This document shows, in pieces, positions 1 to 9,612 of a stretch of 64,000 bases of DNA. The stretch is from assembly GCF_947491715.1 (NCBI RefSeq), contig NZ_CANLKR010000024.1, positions 22,854 to 86,853 of the forward strand, given 5' to 3'. Position 1 is the stretch's first letter. Each line of letters starts with the position of its first letter. Under the pieces are notes generated by a model that did no database searches, was not told the origin of the DNA, and saw nothing but the letters and a program-made list of their open reading frames with translations. The position numbers were made by a program, and so were the translations under genes. Source of the stretch: an uncultured Shewanella sp. (GTDB taxonomy: Bacteria > Pseudomonadota > Gammaproteobacteria > Enterobacterales > Shewanellaceae).

Positions 1-683
1 TGGTACTCGGATTGAACTTCCTAACCCTCTTACTCCTTTCTGATAGTATCATCGCACCTTCTGCTGTTGGGTATACCTATTTAGGCACCTCATCGAGAAT
101 GCTCTATGCCATGTCAAAAGAGAAACAAGCCCCCAGTTTCTTAAGTCGATACATTAATCCAAACAGAGGTTTTTCAGTTCCTTCTATGATGATTAATTTC
201 ACCATAGCAGTGGCCTTTTTATTACAAGCTCAAAGCTGGGCAGGCCTGATGGTCATCGTCACTATGCTACACTTGATTGGTTTTATGGCTGCGCCGGTGA
301 GCATGTCAGCCCTAAAGCCCAAAACAAAACCATTTGGTTTAGTTATCTTTGTCACCATTACATTGCTCATGATGACCGTGCCTTCTCATGATATTCTATT
401 AAGTAATCTAGTCATAACAGTTTTATCCATAAGCTACATGGTAATAAACGGCCGTAAACATATTAAAGAAAGCCTTATTTTCGGTACTCCAACACTCATT
501 TTCTTCTGGTTAATCTATTTTAGCCATTCCATGATCATTGCTGCTATATTAGCCACGTTATTCTTTCTTTTCGTTACAAACTCTCGTTATGTGGATACTT
601 GTAAGCAATTTAAAAATCTGCACAGAGAGCACAACAATCCCAGCGAAAAAATAGACAATAAAGAACACGCCACTCAAGTTTAA
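1..683 (+). CDS. APC-family amino-acid permease, C-terminal part (5' end outside window)
   Basis: The reading frame is open from the first base, so this is the C-terminal half of a longer gene and the TTG at 12 is not its start. The protein is a chain of hydrophobic segments ending in a short polar tail. It aligns residue for residue with the next gene: both share PSAVGY, SRMLY, SKEKQAP-FLSR and TMLHLIG. The full-length neighbour carries a GSGWLFSAQ motif typical of APC-superfamily transporters such as the YveA-type aspartate/amino-acid permeases. The likely role is inner-membrane amino-acid/proton symport; the substrate cannot be read from the sequence. It forms a tandem paralogous pair with the broken gene downstream and is followed by a strong hairpin. 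Only the C-terminal half is visible, so whether this copy is intact is unknown. Confidence 0.75.
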   Translation, partial: VLGLNFLTLLLLSDSIIAPSAVGYTYLGTSSRMLYAMSKEKQAPSFLSRYINPNRGFSVPSMMINFTIAVAFLLQAQSWAGLMVIVTMLHLIGFMAAPVSMSALKPKTKPFGLVIFVTITLLMMTVPSHDILLSNLVITVLSISYMVINGRKHIKESLIFGTPTLIFFWLIYFSHSMIIAAILATLFFLFVTNSRYVDTCKQFKNLHREHNNPSEKIDNKEHATQV

Positions 684-695
684 GTCCATTATACA

Positions 696-725
696 TGCCA
701 GCTGCAATACTGATTGCAGCTGGCA
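696..725 (+). terminator. Hairpin terminator after the permease gene
   Basis: A perfect 13-bp inverted repeat (TGCCAGCTGCAAT and its complement) surrounds a 4-base loop, 13 bases after the stop codon. The following bases are only weakly T-rich, so termination is likely but not canonical. Confidence 0.6.
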
Positions 726-868
726 TCAATTTGTCAAATAAAAACTGTGCATCCATATCAACTCTCACTCACCTAACCGACTAATAATATCAGCATCGAC
801 TTCAATTACTGCCATAATAAATTCATAACTTACGCCTCATTTGGCCACGAATGTGACGACCATAGAAA

Positions 869-2359
869 ATGCCTCATTCAAATACACACAAATTATCACT
901 TTTAAGTAGCATTTTACTCTGCTGCACGAGCATGGTCGGTTCTGGTTGGCTTTTCAGCGCACAACTTCTGGCTAAGAATACTGGCAATTACGCCTTTATT
1001 ACGTGGATTTTTGCTGCTCTATTTATTATTGCTATTGCATTATGCTTATCCCACGTTATCGCGCAATATCCTTATCGAGGCGTCAATGCAAGGATCACCG
1101 CCATTAGTCATAATGCTGTATTTGGGATCCCATTTGCCTTTTCAGCCTGGTTTGGGATTGCCATTGTTATCGCCACAGAAGCGCAAGCTTCTACGCAATA
1201 TTTAGCCCCCTTTATGGGAGAGCTGATAATGGTCGATCGTCAATTGACTGGCTTAGGAAAAAGCCTTGGCGTTGCTTTCATTTGCTTCTATTTATTAATC
1301 AACTGGTATGGGATAAAACTATTATCTAAAATCAATAATATCATTACGCTTCTAAAAATTTTTACGCCTTTATTTGTAATAACAGTCCTTTTAGTCTCGC
1401 ATATCAATACCGATAACTTTACTCAAATTGATAATAATCATTATTCAATGAGCGATGTCTTTCCAGCGATAGTCTCCTCGGGGATCATTTACGCATTTAA
1501 CGGCTTTCAAATCATTACAGCTTTTGCCAGCGAAATCCGCGATCCAAAACGCAATATCGCACTGAGTATTGTGCTCTCTATTATCATCATCTTGATTTTC
1601 TATTTACTGCTTCAATTTAGTTTTATGGGAGCCATGCCCAGTGATAAACTCACACAAGGCTGGCAAGGCCTCAACATGAGCTCCCCCATCGTTGGACTCA
1701 CTCTAGCCTTAGGGCTACATTTTCTTACTTTATTACTGCTGGTAGACAGTGTTATTACCCCCTCTGCTGTAGGATATAGCTTTTTAGGCAGTGCATCACG
1801 TATGCTCTATGGCCTGTCAAAAGAAAAGCAGGCACCACATTTTTTAAGTCGACAACTCCATCCGACAAAAAACATTTAAATTCCGGCTATGCTGACTAAC
1901 TTTTTTATCGCCGTAATATTTTTAATGCAAGCCCAAAACTGGTCAGAGCTTATGGTCACTGTCACAATGTTGCACCTTATTGGTTACATGGCTGCCCCTA
2001 TTAGTATGGCAGCCTTAAGCCCACACACTAAAATATTCGCCTTTCCCGTTTTTATTGCCACATCCATCATCATGTACACCCTCCCCAATAAAGACATACT
2101 GTTAGTCAATATATTATTATCAATATTATCAGTGAGCTACACCTTAACACAAGGAAAGGAACAGTTGAAAAACAGCCTACTTTTCAGCTCTCCTTTCGTC
2201 ATTTTTCTTTGGCTATTATATTTTAACGAAGTTTTATGGGGGCACATTATTATCTCAGTGCTCTTTTTTTTACTGGTGACCGACTCCCGTTATGTCACAC
2301 TTTGTAGACAGCACCAAAAACACCCACAAGAGGATCACTCAACCGGTAACCCAGCTTGA
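869..2359 (+). pseudogene. APC-family amino-acid permease broken by one in-frame stop codon
   Basis: Two open segments (869-1879 and 1889-2359) lie in the same frame and together match a complete ~496-residue permease. The N-terminal part has the GSGWLFSAQ motif and about eight membrane segments; the C-terminal part aligns with the neighbouring paralogue. The only interruption is TAA at 1877-1879. The intact paralogue has TCA (Ser) at the aligned position, in a context reading NPNRGFSVPSMM there and HPTKNI*IPAML here. One C-to-A change therefore explains the break and no frameshift is needed. The ATG at 869 has only a weak ribosome site. The 3' end overlaps the converging mutase gene by 25 bases. 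It may be a recent pseudogene, a readthrough gene or a sequencing error; the rest of the frame looks well preserved. Confidence 0.8.
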
Positions 2360-4056
2360 TGTTCTTGGATCAGCACAGCCATATTCATTTTTGCACGAGA
2401 TTGAACTTGCACCAATGATTCATTTGCTCTCATCGGCTCTACTATCTCATAATAACATTTCACTTTTGGCTCAGTTCCAGATGGTCTAACAATAACACGC
2501 GCCCCTTTTTCCAATTGATAAATCAACACATCACTGAGTGGAAGCGATAATAATTCTGTACTGCCATCAAGATTGAAACGTCTCGAAAGACTCAAGTCAT
2601 CAATGGATAAAACGGTTAAATTGGCAATTTTTTCAGGTCGATGTTCTCGTAAATAAGCACCAATATTCGGCGTGCTCTCTTGCAGTGCGATACTGACTTG
2701 CTCATTAAGATGAAAACCATACTTTTGATAAATATGATAAAGACGATCCCAAATAGTTTGCCCTTGGCTGGCAAGTTCAGCGGTGAGTTGCGTAAAGGCC
2801 AATAATGCAGAAAGTCCATCTTTATCTTTAACCATCCCGCCAATGCAATAACCTAAGGCTTCCTCATAAGCGAATAAAAATTGCCGTTCAGGCAGGCTTT
2901 CAGCCATCGCTACATTCATTAACCACTTAAAACCCGTCAGCGTGATACAGCAATGTCCATTAAAATCAGCAGTAATTTTCGCCAACAAACTCGAAGACAC
3001 AATAGTCGTACAGATCAATCGTTGATAAGGAGCAGAAAAACTCAACAAATAATGTCCTAACAACACTCCAACTTGATCACCTGTTAACATTTGATATTCA
3101 TCATCAAGCCTTAATGCCACAGCAAAACGGTCTGCATCAGGATCGTTGGCACAAGCTAACATGGCTTGCTGTTTTCTCGCCTGTGCTATGACTAAATCCA
3201 TCGCGCCTTTTTCTTCAGGATTAGGAAAATTCACTGTTGGAAAATGACCATCTGGCTCACGCTGCTCCTTTACACTGTATACCGCATCAAAACCCGCCTC
3301 TTTCAATAAGGCCTCTGCCAATTCAGCCCCCACGCCATGCATGGCCGTGTAAGCTAAGCTCACTAATGATGGCTGAGTATGATTACTCAGCTCTTTTGAT
3401 TGTAATATCGCCCTCAAATACGTTTGATAAAAGACTTCATCAAGTTTCTCTGCCTTTTTACCTTCAACACCAATGTTTAATGATTGCCTAAAGAGGGGTT
3501 TCCTTGCCGCTTCTTCAATACACGCAGCAATGCCAGTATCATGAGGTGCAATAATTTGCGCCCCATTCTCCCAATACACTTTATAACCATTGTACTCAGG
3601 AGGATTATGGCTCGCCGTAATCACCACCCCCGCAGCAGTCTTTAAATGCAAAACCCCAAAGGCAACGAGAGGAGTAGGCGCTGTTTGATAAGTAAGATAT
3701 ACGTTAATGCCCATTGCCAATAGCACATCGGCCGCATCTTCGGCAAACTGTTTAGAGTCATGACGACCATCATAACCAATGATGACACCTTTATTTTCAG
3801 CATGCTCAATATGCTGCATCAAGTATTTTCCTAACCCTGCTGATGTTTGTTGTACCACTAAACGATTCATTCGCATTGGACCCGCCCCCACTTTCCCTCG
3901 AAGACCTGCTGTACCAAAGGCTAATCGGCTTGAGAAACGATCTAGCAGTTGTGATTCATTACCTTCATCAATCAAATGCTGCAACTCTTGCTGCGTATTG
4001 ACATCACAATCCCATTCAAGCCATTGCTGCACACTTTGCATTAATTTTGTATTCAT
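2335..4056 (-). CDS. Phosphoglucomutase/phosphomannomutase family (alpha-D-phosphohexomutase)
   Basis: A 573-residue cytoplasmic enzyme interconverting hexose 1- and 6-phosphates. It shows the four family loops in order: the phosphoserine loop TASHNPPEYNGYK (catalytic Ser about 149), the metal-binding DPDADR, the sugar-binding YEEALGYC and the phosphate-binding RPSGTEPK near the C-terminus. The length fits the PgcA/PGM2-like branch rather than the ~450-residue bacterial ManB/AlgC branch. The ATG at 4056 is chosen over an adjacent upstream TTG because AAGGGGAAA precedes it. Its 3' end overlaps the end of the broken permease gene on the opposite strand. Which sugar it prefers (glucose, mannose or deoxyribose phosphates) cannot be told from the sequence. 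Confidence 0.85.
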   Translation of the reverse strand: MNTKLMQSVQQWLEWDCDVNTQQELQHLIDEGNESQLLDRFSSRLAFGTAGLRGKVGAGPMRMNRLVVQQTSAGLGKYLMQHIEHAENKGVIIGYDGRHDSKQFAEDAADVLLAMGINVYLTYQTAPTPLVAFGVLHLKTAAGVVITASHNPPEYNGYKVYWENGAQIIAPHDTGIAACIEEAARKPLFRQSLNIGVEGKKAEKLDEVFYQTYLRAILQSKELSNHTQPSLVSLAYTAMHGVGAELAEALLKEAGFDAVYSVKEQREPDGHFPTVNFPNPEEKGAMDLVIAQARKQQAMLACANDPDADRFAVALRLDDEYQMLTGDQVGVLLGHYLLSFSAPYQRLICTTIVSSSLLAKITADFNGHCCITLTGFKWLMNVAMAESLPERQFLFAYEEALGYCIGGMVKDKDGLSALLAFTQLTAELASQGQTIWDRLYHIYQKYGFHLNEQVSIALQESTPNIGAYLREHRPEKIANLTVLSIDDLSLSRRFNLDGSTELLSLPLSDVLIYQLEKGARVIVRPSGTEPKVKCYYEIVEPMRANESLVQVQSRAKMNMAVLIQEHQAGLPVE

Positions 4057-4197
4057 CAAATTTCCCCTTATCAGATCGCGTTAATTGTCCATCAAGCTTA
4101 TGAACGCAATAACATGAGATTAGTTTAGATAACTATACCCATAGTGTAATGAATTGATGTAAAATATGAGCCGAAATAAAAACTATCTGCGTGATCT

Positions 4198-5079
4198 ATG
4201 CCCGCCTCAAAACAAGAAATTCACATTAAAATCGATAGCCAACAACAAGACGGCCTAAAAATCCTTGCCGACACTGCTAACCTTTCGCTACAAACCCTTA
4301 AGAAGTGCATGAAAAAAGGTGCGGTATGGTTAACCAGAGGAAAACAAACTCAACGTTTAAGGCGCGCGAAAAAACACTATTGCATCAATGATGAACTTCA
4401 TCTTTATTACAATGAAGATGTGCTCAATGAAACCGTGTCAGCTGCGAAATTATTATTTGACGAAGGAGAGTATAGTCTGTGGTATAAGCCTTATGGTATG
4501 CGATGCCAAGGCTCGAAATGGAGCGATCACACCACTATTCAGCGTTTTGTGGAAACTCAAACAACACCCTGTCGTCCCGCCTATATCGTGCACAGATTAG
4601 ACAGAGCAGCCACAGGGCTTATCATTATTGCCCATAGTAAAAAAATGGCTGCAGCACTGGCCAAGTTATTCGCATTACGCACACTTAAAAAATATTACTA
4701 TGTCATTGTTGAAGGTGATATTCGAAACGGCTCGCATTTAATCCCATCATTAGGTGAAGCGAAACAACAAAAACAACTGACCATTTCTACTCCCGTCGAT
4801 AATAAAAAAGCCATTTCTTATATCGAACCTGTTGAGTACTGCTTAGATAAAAATCAGTCATTGGTGAAAGTCACCATAGAAACGGGTCGAAAACATCAAA
4901 TTAGAATCCATATGGCCAGTATTGGGCATCCCGTTGTCGGCGATAGGCTTCATGGACATGCAGGCAGCAACAGTATCAATTTACAACTCACCTCTAGTTT
5001 TTTTGAATTTATTTGTCCACTCACCCATCAGCAGAAACAATTTTTGCTGCCTGAACATTTCAGGCCAAGTCTGAAATAG
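4198..5079 (+). CDS. RluA-family RNA pseudouridine synthase
   Basis: A 293-residue protein that should isomerise a specific uridine in rRNA or tRNA. The catalytic motif HRLDRAATGL (Asp about 135) and the later GRKHQIRIHMASIGHPVVGD block are RluA-family signatures. The N-terminal ~70 residues are basic and resemble an S4-like RNA-binding region (LSLQTLKKCMKKGAVWL). The exact RNA target is unknown; the overall form is closer to the small single-copy RluA-like proteins than to RluC or RluD. It is transcribed divergently from the mutase gene, with a 141-base intergenic region that must hold both promoters. No good Shine-Dalgarno sequence is visible ahead of the ATG. Confidence 0.8.
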   Translation: MPASKQEIHIKIDSQQQDGLKILADTANLSLQTLKKCMKKGAVWLTRGKQTQRLRRAKKHYCINDELHLYYNEDVLNETVSAAKLLFDEGEYSLWYKPYGMRCQGSKWSDHTTIQRFVETQTTPCRPAYIVHRLDRAATGLIIIAHSKKMAAALAKLFALRTLKKYYYVIVEGDIRNGSHLIPSLGEAKQQKQLTISTPVDNKKAISYIEPVEYCLDKNQSLVKVTIETGRKHQIRIHMASIGHPVVGDRLHGHAGSNSINLQLTSSFFEFICPLTHQQKQFLLPEHFRPSLK

Positions 5080-5227
5080 CACCTTAATCGCTATTCTATA
5101 CCCGTGAGCACTCTTGGCATAAAACAGCGACCCTATTCAATCACCCTTCACTTTTTCATCTCTTTTTCCCTGATTTCTCAGAGTAAAGCACTATAAATGT
5201 ATGATGAAAAATCAATGATATAAAAAT

Positions 5228-6352
5228 TTAAAGTTGATAATAAGGGTAATCAGTATAACCCTTATCATTACCACCATATAAACTTGTTGTGTCTACCGTA
5301 TTCAAAGGCCAACCATTACGGATCCGCTCAGGCAAATCCGGATTAGCGATAAAAGGACGCCCAAAACCAAAGATGTCACCAAAGCCTTGATCGAATACAT
5401 GCTGCGCTTTTTCGGCTGAATAACGACCCGCATACATGATACAGCCATTAAAGATATCACGCACATCTTGATAGAAATCCACAGGCAGATCAGGCGCATC
5501 ATTCCAATCAGCTTCCGCCAATGATAAATAAGCAACCCCAGCTTCATTTAACACTTTAATGGCTTCGATGTAGGTTGTATGAGGATCACTCTCGACTAAC
5601 CCCAAATAGACACGATCTTCATCCGTACTCTCAAATAAGGGAGCAAAGCGTACCCCTAATCGATGACTGCCTACAGCTTCAGATACTGCGGCCACAACTT
5701 CTTTTAAAAAGCGCAAGCGATTAGTTAAATTACCACCATATTCATCATCGCGACGATTGGTATGTTCAGAGATAAATTGATTGACCAAATAACCATTTGC
5801 ACAATGTAACTCGACACCATCAAAGCCTGCTTCGATTGCATTTCTTGCCGCCTGAGTATAGAAGCGAACTAAATCTTTTACTTCATCAGTACGTAATGCC
5901 CTCGGCACACTCGGACAAGTCAATTCACCTTTTCCCGGTCCCGTTTCAACGAAGACCTTCACTGCATCGGCACGAATAGCCGAAGGGGCAACAGGTGCTT
6001 CTCCACCGGGTTGCAAAGAGGTATGTGACACTCGCCCCACATGCCAAAGCTGTGCAAAAATAATCCCCCCTTTCGCATGCACCGCCTTTGTCACTTTCTT
6101 CCAACCTTCTATTTGTGCTTGTGAATATATACCTGGTGTCCATGCGTAACCTTGCCCGCGAGGTTCAATTTGTGTCCCTTCAGTCACCATAAATCCAGCT
6201 CCCGTTCTCTGTTGATAATAATCAGCCATTAATGCATTAGCAATATTGCCCGGTTGAGTACTGCGTGAACGTGTTAATGGCGGTAAGACGAAGCGATTTT
6301 TCAAAGTATATTGACCCAACTGGACTTCACTAAATAGTGCGGTATTGCTCAT
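5228..6352 (-). CDS. nemA: NemA-like alkene reductase (Old Yellow Enzyme family)
   Basis: A 374-residue FMN-dependent flavoprotein that would reduce activated C=C bonds (maleimides, enones) and nitrate esters with NADPH. The family signature is clear: the substrate-binding His/Asn pair and following Tyr in HCANGY (about 183-188), then NQFISEHTNRRDDEYGG, and a C-terminal phosphate-binding FGRPFIANPDLPERI. Length and motifs match bacterial N-ethylmaleimide reductases. GGGAAG precedes the ATG. No NemR-type repressor gene is adjacent, but a perfect 14-bp palindrome lies 41 bases upstream of the start. It converges on the pseudouridine synthase gene. Family assignment is secure; the nemA symbol rests on overall resemblance. 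Confidence 0.85.
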   Translation of the reverse strand: MSNTALFSEVQLGQYTLKNRFVLPPLTRSRSTQPGNIANALMADYYQQRTGAGFMVTEGTQIEPRGQGYAWTPGIYSQAQIEGWKKVTKAVHAKGGIIFAQLWHVGRVSHTSLQPGGEAPVAPSAIRADAVKVFVETGPGKGELTCPSVPRALRTDEVKDLVRFYTQAARNAIEAGFDGVELHCANGYLVNQFISEHTNRRDDEYGGNLTNRLRFLKEVVAAVSEAVGSHRLGVRFAPLFESTDEDRVYLGLVESDPHTTYIEAIKVLNEAGVAYLSLAEADWNDAPDLPVDFYQDVRDIFNGCIMYAGRYSAEKAQHVFDQGFGDIFGFGRPFIANPDLPERIRNGWPLNTVDTTSLYGGNDKGYTDYPYYQL

Positions 6353-6392
6353 GATGACTTCCCTAATAGAAATGACATTAAAAATATTGAAA

Positions 6393-6406
6393 CTATCGAT
6401 CGATAG
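6393..6406. promoter_or_regulatory. Palindromic putative operator upstream of the alkene reductase
   Basis: CTATCGATCGATAG is a perfect 14-bp palindrome 41 bases upstream of the nemA-like start codon, in an AT-rich promoter region. Its position and symmetry suit a dimeric TetR- or LysR-type regulator of the NemR kind. This is an inference from position; no regulator gene is in the window. Confidence 0.45.
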
Positions 6407-6727
6407 CGAATGATAAGAAAATTAAGATACAATTAAAAACAACTAATAATTGTTTTAGATACCATTAATTTTGGTTATATTAATATGAACGTCGTTAATG
6501 CCATTTGAACTAGGATCTATAAGAAGAAAGGAATAAAATAAATCAATATAAACAATTTTATATGACTATCATATATTATCAATGAAAAGATAAAAGTGAC
6601 TTTAACGAGAATAAGCCCGCTGTGTAAAAAACAATCCCATTTAAATAGTGTAAAATCTCGCTTCAATGATTTAAAAATACAAAATTTAATCGAAAGCTAA
6701 ACGCTTTTAGGCTCAAAAATATTAAAA

Positions 6728-6759
6728 CGAGATAAATTCGAACATTCAAATTTATCTCG
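6728..6759 (-). terminator. Rho-independent terminator of the metalloprotease gene
   Basis: A perfect 11-bp stem (CGAGATAAATT with its complement) and a 10-base loop lie 24 bases past the protease stop codon. On the minus strand the stem is followed by TTTTAATATTTTT, which makes a good intrinsic terminator. The rest of 6353-6783 is AT-rich promoter and spacer DNA with no gene. Confidence 0.75.
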
Positions 6760-6783
6760 ACAGTTTATGCCTCTTATGTGAGC

Positions 6784-7545
6784 TTATCTAAATGCAGCAA
6801 TGGCATTGGTGACAAGACTTAAGGCTTTTTGAGCATCAGCATCACTGCGACCACAGGCATAACCAGATGTACACGTCCTATCAGGATCCGAAAATACCGC
6901 TAACTGATTAGTCGTGTTAAATTCATGCGGGTACCCCATGATTGTTGAAAATTCATAATCAACACCATAGCCCACACCATAATCATACACTCCACCGACA
7001 GCGCCTTGTTTAACCGAATGACCTAGACCCATGTTATGCCCAAGCTCATGGATAAATGTCATGGTTGTATTACCGCAGTTTGTCCCTGTAACATTGAAAG
7101 CATAACTGTCGTAGTTACTATAATCAAATGGGAAAATCTTCATGCCATATATATCGCCAGCGATACCACATGTCACAAAGCCATTCCCTGCAGGTGCGTA
7201 GGAACCAAATACCACAACGAAATCTTCTTTATATTCATCCCTCCAATTTCGAATAGTTGAATCTCGATAAATGCTTCTAAGACTCGCAGTTGAAGCAATA
7301 ATATTCTGATCTAATCCATAAGGCGTCGCCGATAATTTTAAATTAATGGATAAACCACTATTCGCATAATATTGATTCGCAGTCGCCACCATATTTGAAA
7401 TTTCTGCCTGAATATCAAAACTTCTGCTCGCAGCATCAGGCGTATAATAAGCACCAACGATAACATCCGTTGCCAATGCTGATGTCGACATTAATGCCGA
7501 AATTGATAGGCCTAATAATGCTTTTTTTGTAATAACATTTATCAT
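6784..7545 (-). CDS. Exported metzincin zinc metalloprotease (reprolysin-like)
   Basis: A 253-residue protein with a clear signal peptide ending near ALA (about residue 25). It carries the full metzincin zinc site HELGHNMGLGH (His166, Glu167, His170, His176) and a Met-turn in STIMGYP (Met203). Four cysteines in the mature part (in VTCGI, TNCGN, RTCTS and YACGR) suggest two disulfides. The compact size, with no propeptide-like or C-terminal export domain, resembles reprolysin-like or M72 peptidyl-Asp endopeptidases. GGAGAG precedes the ATG. The upstream gene on the same strand is an exported unknown 175 bases away, possibly co-transcribed. The zinc-protease call is solid; the subfamily and substrate are not. 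Confidence 0.85.
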   Translation of the reverse strand: MINVITKKALLGLSISALMSTSALATDVIVGAYYTPDAASRSFDIQAEISNMVATANQYYANSGLSINLKLSATPYGLDQNIIASTASLRSIYRDSTIRNWRDEYKEDFVVVFGSYAPAGNGFVTCGIAGDIYGMKIFPFDYSNYDSYAFNVTGTNCGNTTMTFIHELGHNMGLGHSVKQGAVGGVYDYGVGYGVDYEFSTIMGYPHEFNTTNQLAVFSDPDRTCTSGYACGRSDADAQKALSLVTNAIAAFR

Positions 7546-7720
7546 AATAACTCTCCGTAAATTTATTTTTATAATAATTTTTATAGATTTTATTTTTATT
7601 TATAGACTTGCACTACTTTAGTCATTTATAGATCTACTACATGATCATTAATTTAACTTCACCTCCATTGATACTCTATAGTTTTAATTAACTTGTTATT
7701 AGATTCATTATTATGCTTTA

Positions 7721-8467
7721 TCATTGAATCTCGATTCTTTCTTTATTCATTCCACTAGCCATAGGTTTCAGCACTTCTTGATGTTCATGTTCATAGTCAT
7801 GTGGATTATCCGTACTATTATTTTCGATGGAATCCATAATAACATCACGACTTAAATCATTCGTTTCAGCCATCCATGCATATTGACCATTGCCCTGCAT
7901 GACATATATTCCATCCGGCGTCGATACATTGGCATAAATAGCACGCTCATTAATTGTGAATACTGAGCTATATATCATATCTTGATCAGGCACTAATGCT
8001 TTAATCGTTTTATTACCAAATTGATCTTCAAATGTATCATTTACTTCAATATCATAAAAAATATCTAACTCAGGTATATCTAATCGGAAAGTATCTCCTA
8101 TATTTAATGCCAACAGCTCTTTAGCATTTATATTTAAATAAACTTCTCCTTCAAGGTTTTCTCGAAGTTTACCAGATGCTTTTAAGACATCCTCAGCCTC
8201 TGGTGATGACAAAAACATGAGCTCATCAATATACTCACCTTCTTTAAGTACTTTTTCCTCTAAGTCCTCATCAACAGTAAAATGTTGTTTTTCTTTTGAT
8301 AATACAGGTACAACCTTTGAATTTGACATAAGCTCTTTAGTCGAAACAATATTGACCTTAGAGGATAAATTGTCTTCGTTCGTATGACTAATTTTTAAGT
8401 CATATAGATAAAAACCAAGGGAGCAGATGGTGATCATACTTCCCATAATGAATACTTTTTTTCTCAT
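7721..8467 (-). CDS. Unrecognised membrane-anchored or exported protein
   Basis: A 248-residue protein I do not recognise. The first ~25 residues (MRKKVFIMGSMITICSLGFY) form an uncleaved-looking signal anchor. The rest is acidic and soluble, with a predicted beta-rich middle (LNINAKELLALNIGDTFRLDIPELD) and a His/Glu-rich tail (HDYEHEHQEVL). There are no cysteines in the mature part. GGGGA precedes the ATG. It lies directly upstream of the metzincin gene on the same strand, so a partner role such as inhibitor or chaperone is possible but purely positional. Confidence 0.55.
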   Translation of the reverse strand: MRKKVFIMGSMITICSLGFYLYDLKISHTNEDNLSSKVNIVSTKELMSNSKVVPVLSKEKQHFTVDEDLEEKVLKEGEYIDELMFLSSPEAEDVLKASGKLRENLEGEVYLNINAKELLALNIGDTFRLDIPELDIFYDIEVNDTFEDQFGNKTIKALVPDQDMIYSSVFTINERAIYANVSTPDGIYVMQGNGQYAWMAETNDLSRDVIMDSIENNSTDNPHDYEHEHQEVLKPMASGMNKERIEIQ

Positions 8468-9612
8468 AAAAAGTCCCCTATTAAAATCTATTACTACTAT
8501 ACTGTTACCATCATAAAAACAGTATTATTAAAAACACAATCGGCAACTTCAATATTTAAAAACCACACATATCAATGACCATTAAATATTTTATGAAATA
8601 AATTCTTGAAAATAACATTGACCAAACTTTTTATCGTGATTAATAGATAACGAATACTGTCAGTGTATAAAACCTATTCGCACTTACTTTGTTGATAATT
8701 CAAATCTACCTTTATGTTATATCGATGTAAAACGATAATTACATCGCAATACTTTATTATTTAATTAAACTTAAAAAAAGATATAAACACTTATAAATTA
8801 TGTTTGATACTCATTTAAAATGGGAAATCACACCTATTCTGGTTTATAACACCAAATAAAAACAGCTTGTCAGCGACTATTTTCACTTTCATTTTCATAT
8901 AGAGACCTCACAACGGAAAAACTAACCTGATGAAAACAATGTAAAAAAAAGTAAATCACTGTAAACAATATATAATTAATATATGTTATTCTAATAATGC
9001 ATTAACGTATTTAAGTATATTGCAAATCAGACAAAAAGCAGTAATTAACACTAATTAAAAGTGAATCATCAGAGTATAACGTTAAGTTGCGCGTAATTTT
9101 GAACCATTACAGCTATACAATTATTTTTGAACTTTTTATTAAACTTTAGTTAATGTTACGGTTTTGGATCCGCGCAACGACATTGATCAAAAATACAAAC
9201 ACCTTTAGGGGCTATAGGATCACTTCGCTTTAGTAGCGCAATGAGTTGGCTACATCAAATATTCTGATGATACTGGGATTGTTGACTTTGATGATCCCCT
9301 ATTAGAAATACAATTCAGTCACATTCAGTGAGGAAGAATCAACCGGCTCCCCAAGAGGTTAAGCCCAATGAAAAATATCAGCCCATAATCATCAATATTT
9401 CACTCTCATTGCAGCCTGAAAAAAGAAATGTCGCCATCGAATATGGAAATAACAGCAATAAAAAGTTAAATCGTTACGACAAGAGATAGCTTTTCGATTC
9501 CAGTCAACATTCACGCAGTCTATCTCAAATTAAATAACACTTGACGTTACTGTACCTAGCTTGAATACTTACACCTTTAAAAGATAGACCGCATTACTGA
9601 AAGGAATCAGCC
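8468..9612. other. Long AT-rich gene-free stretch with a possible decayed ORF
   Basis: About 1.1 kb without a convincing gene. It must contain promoters for the exported protein to the left and the LamG regulator to the right. A slightly GC-richer patch at about 9165-9380 translates on the plus strand into short gene-like pieces separated by stops (LDPRNDIDQKY, then VGYIKYSDDTGIVDFDDPLL), as a decayed gene would. I could not assign it to any family. Confidence 0.4.

Noticed and set aside
9165..9380. Transposase remnant
   Set aside because: The short translated pieces did not match any insertion-sequence family I could name, and no terminal inverted repeats were found.
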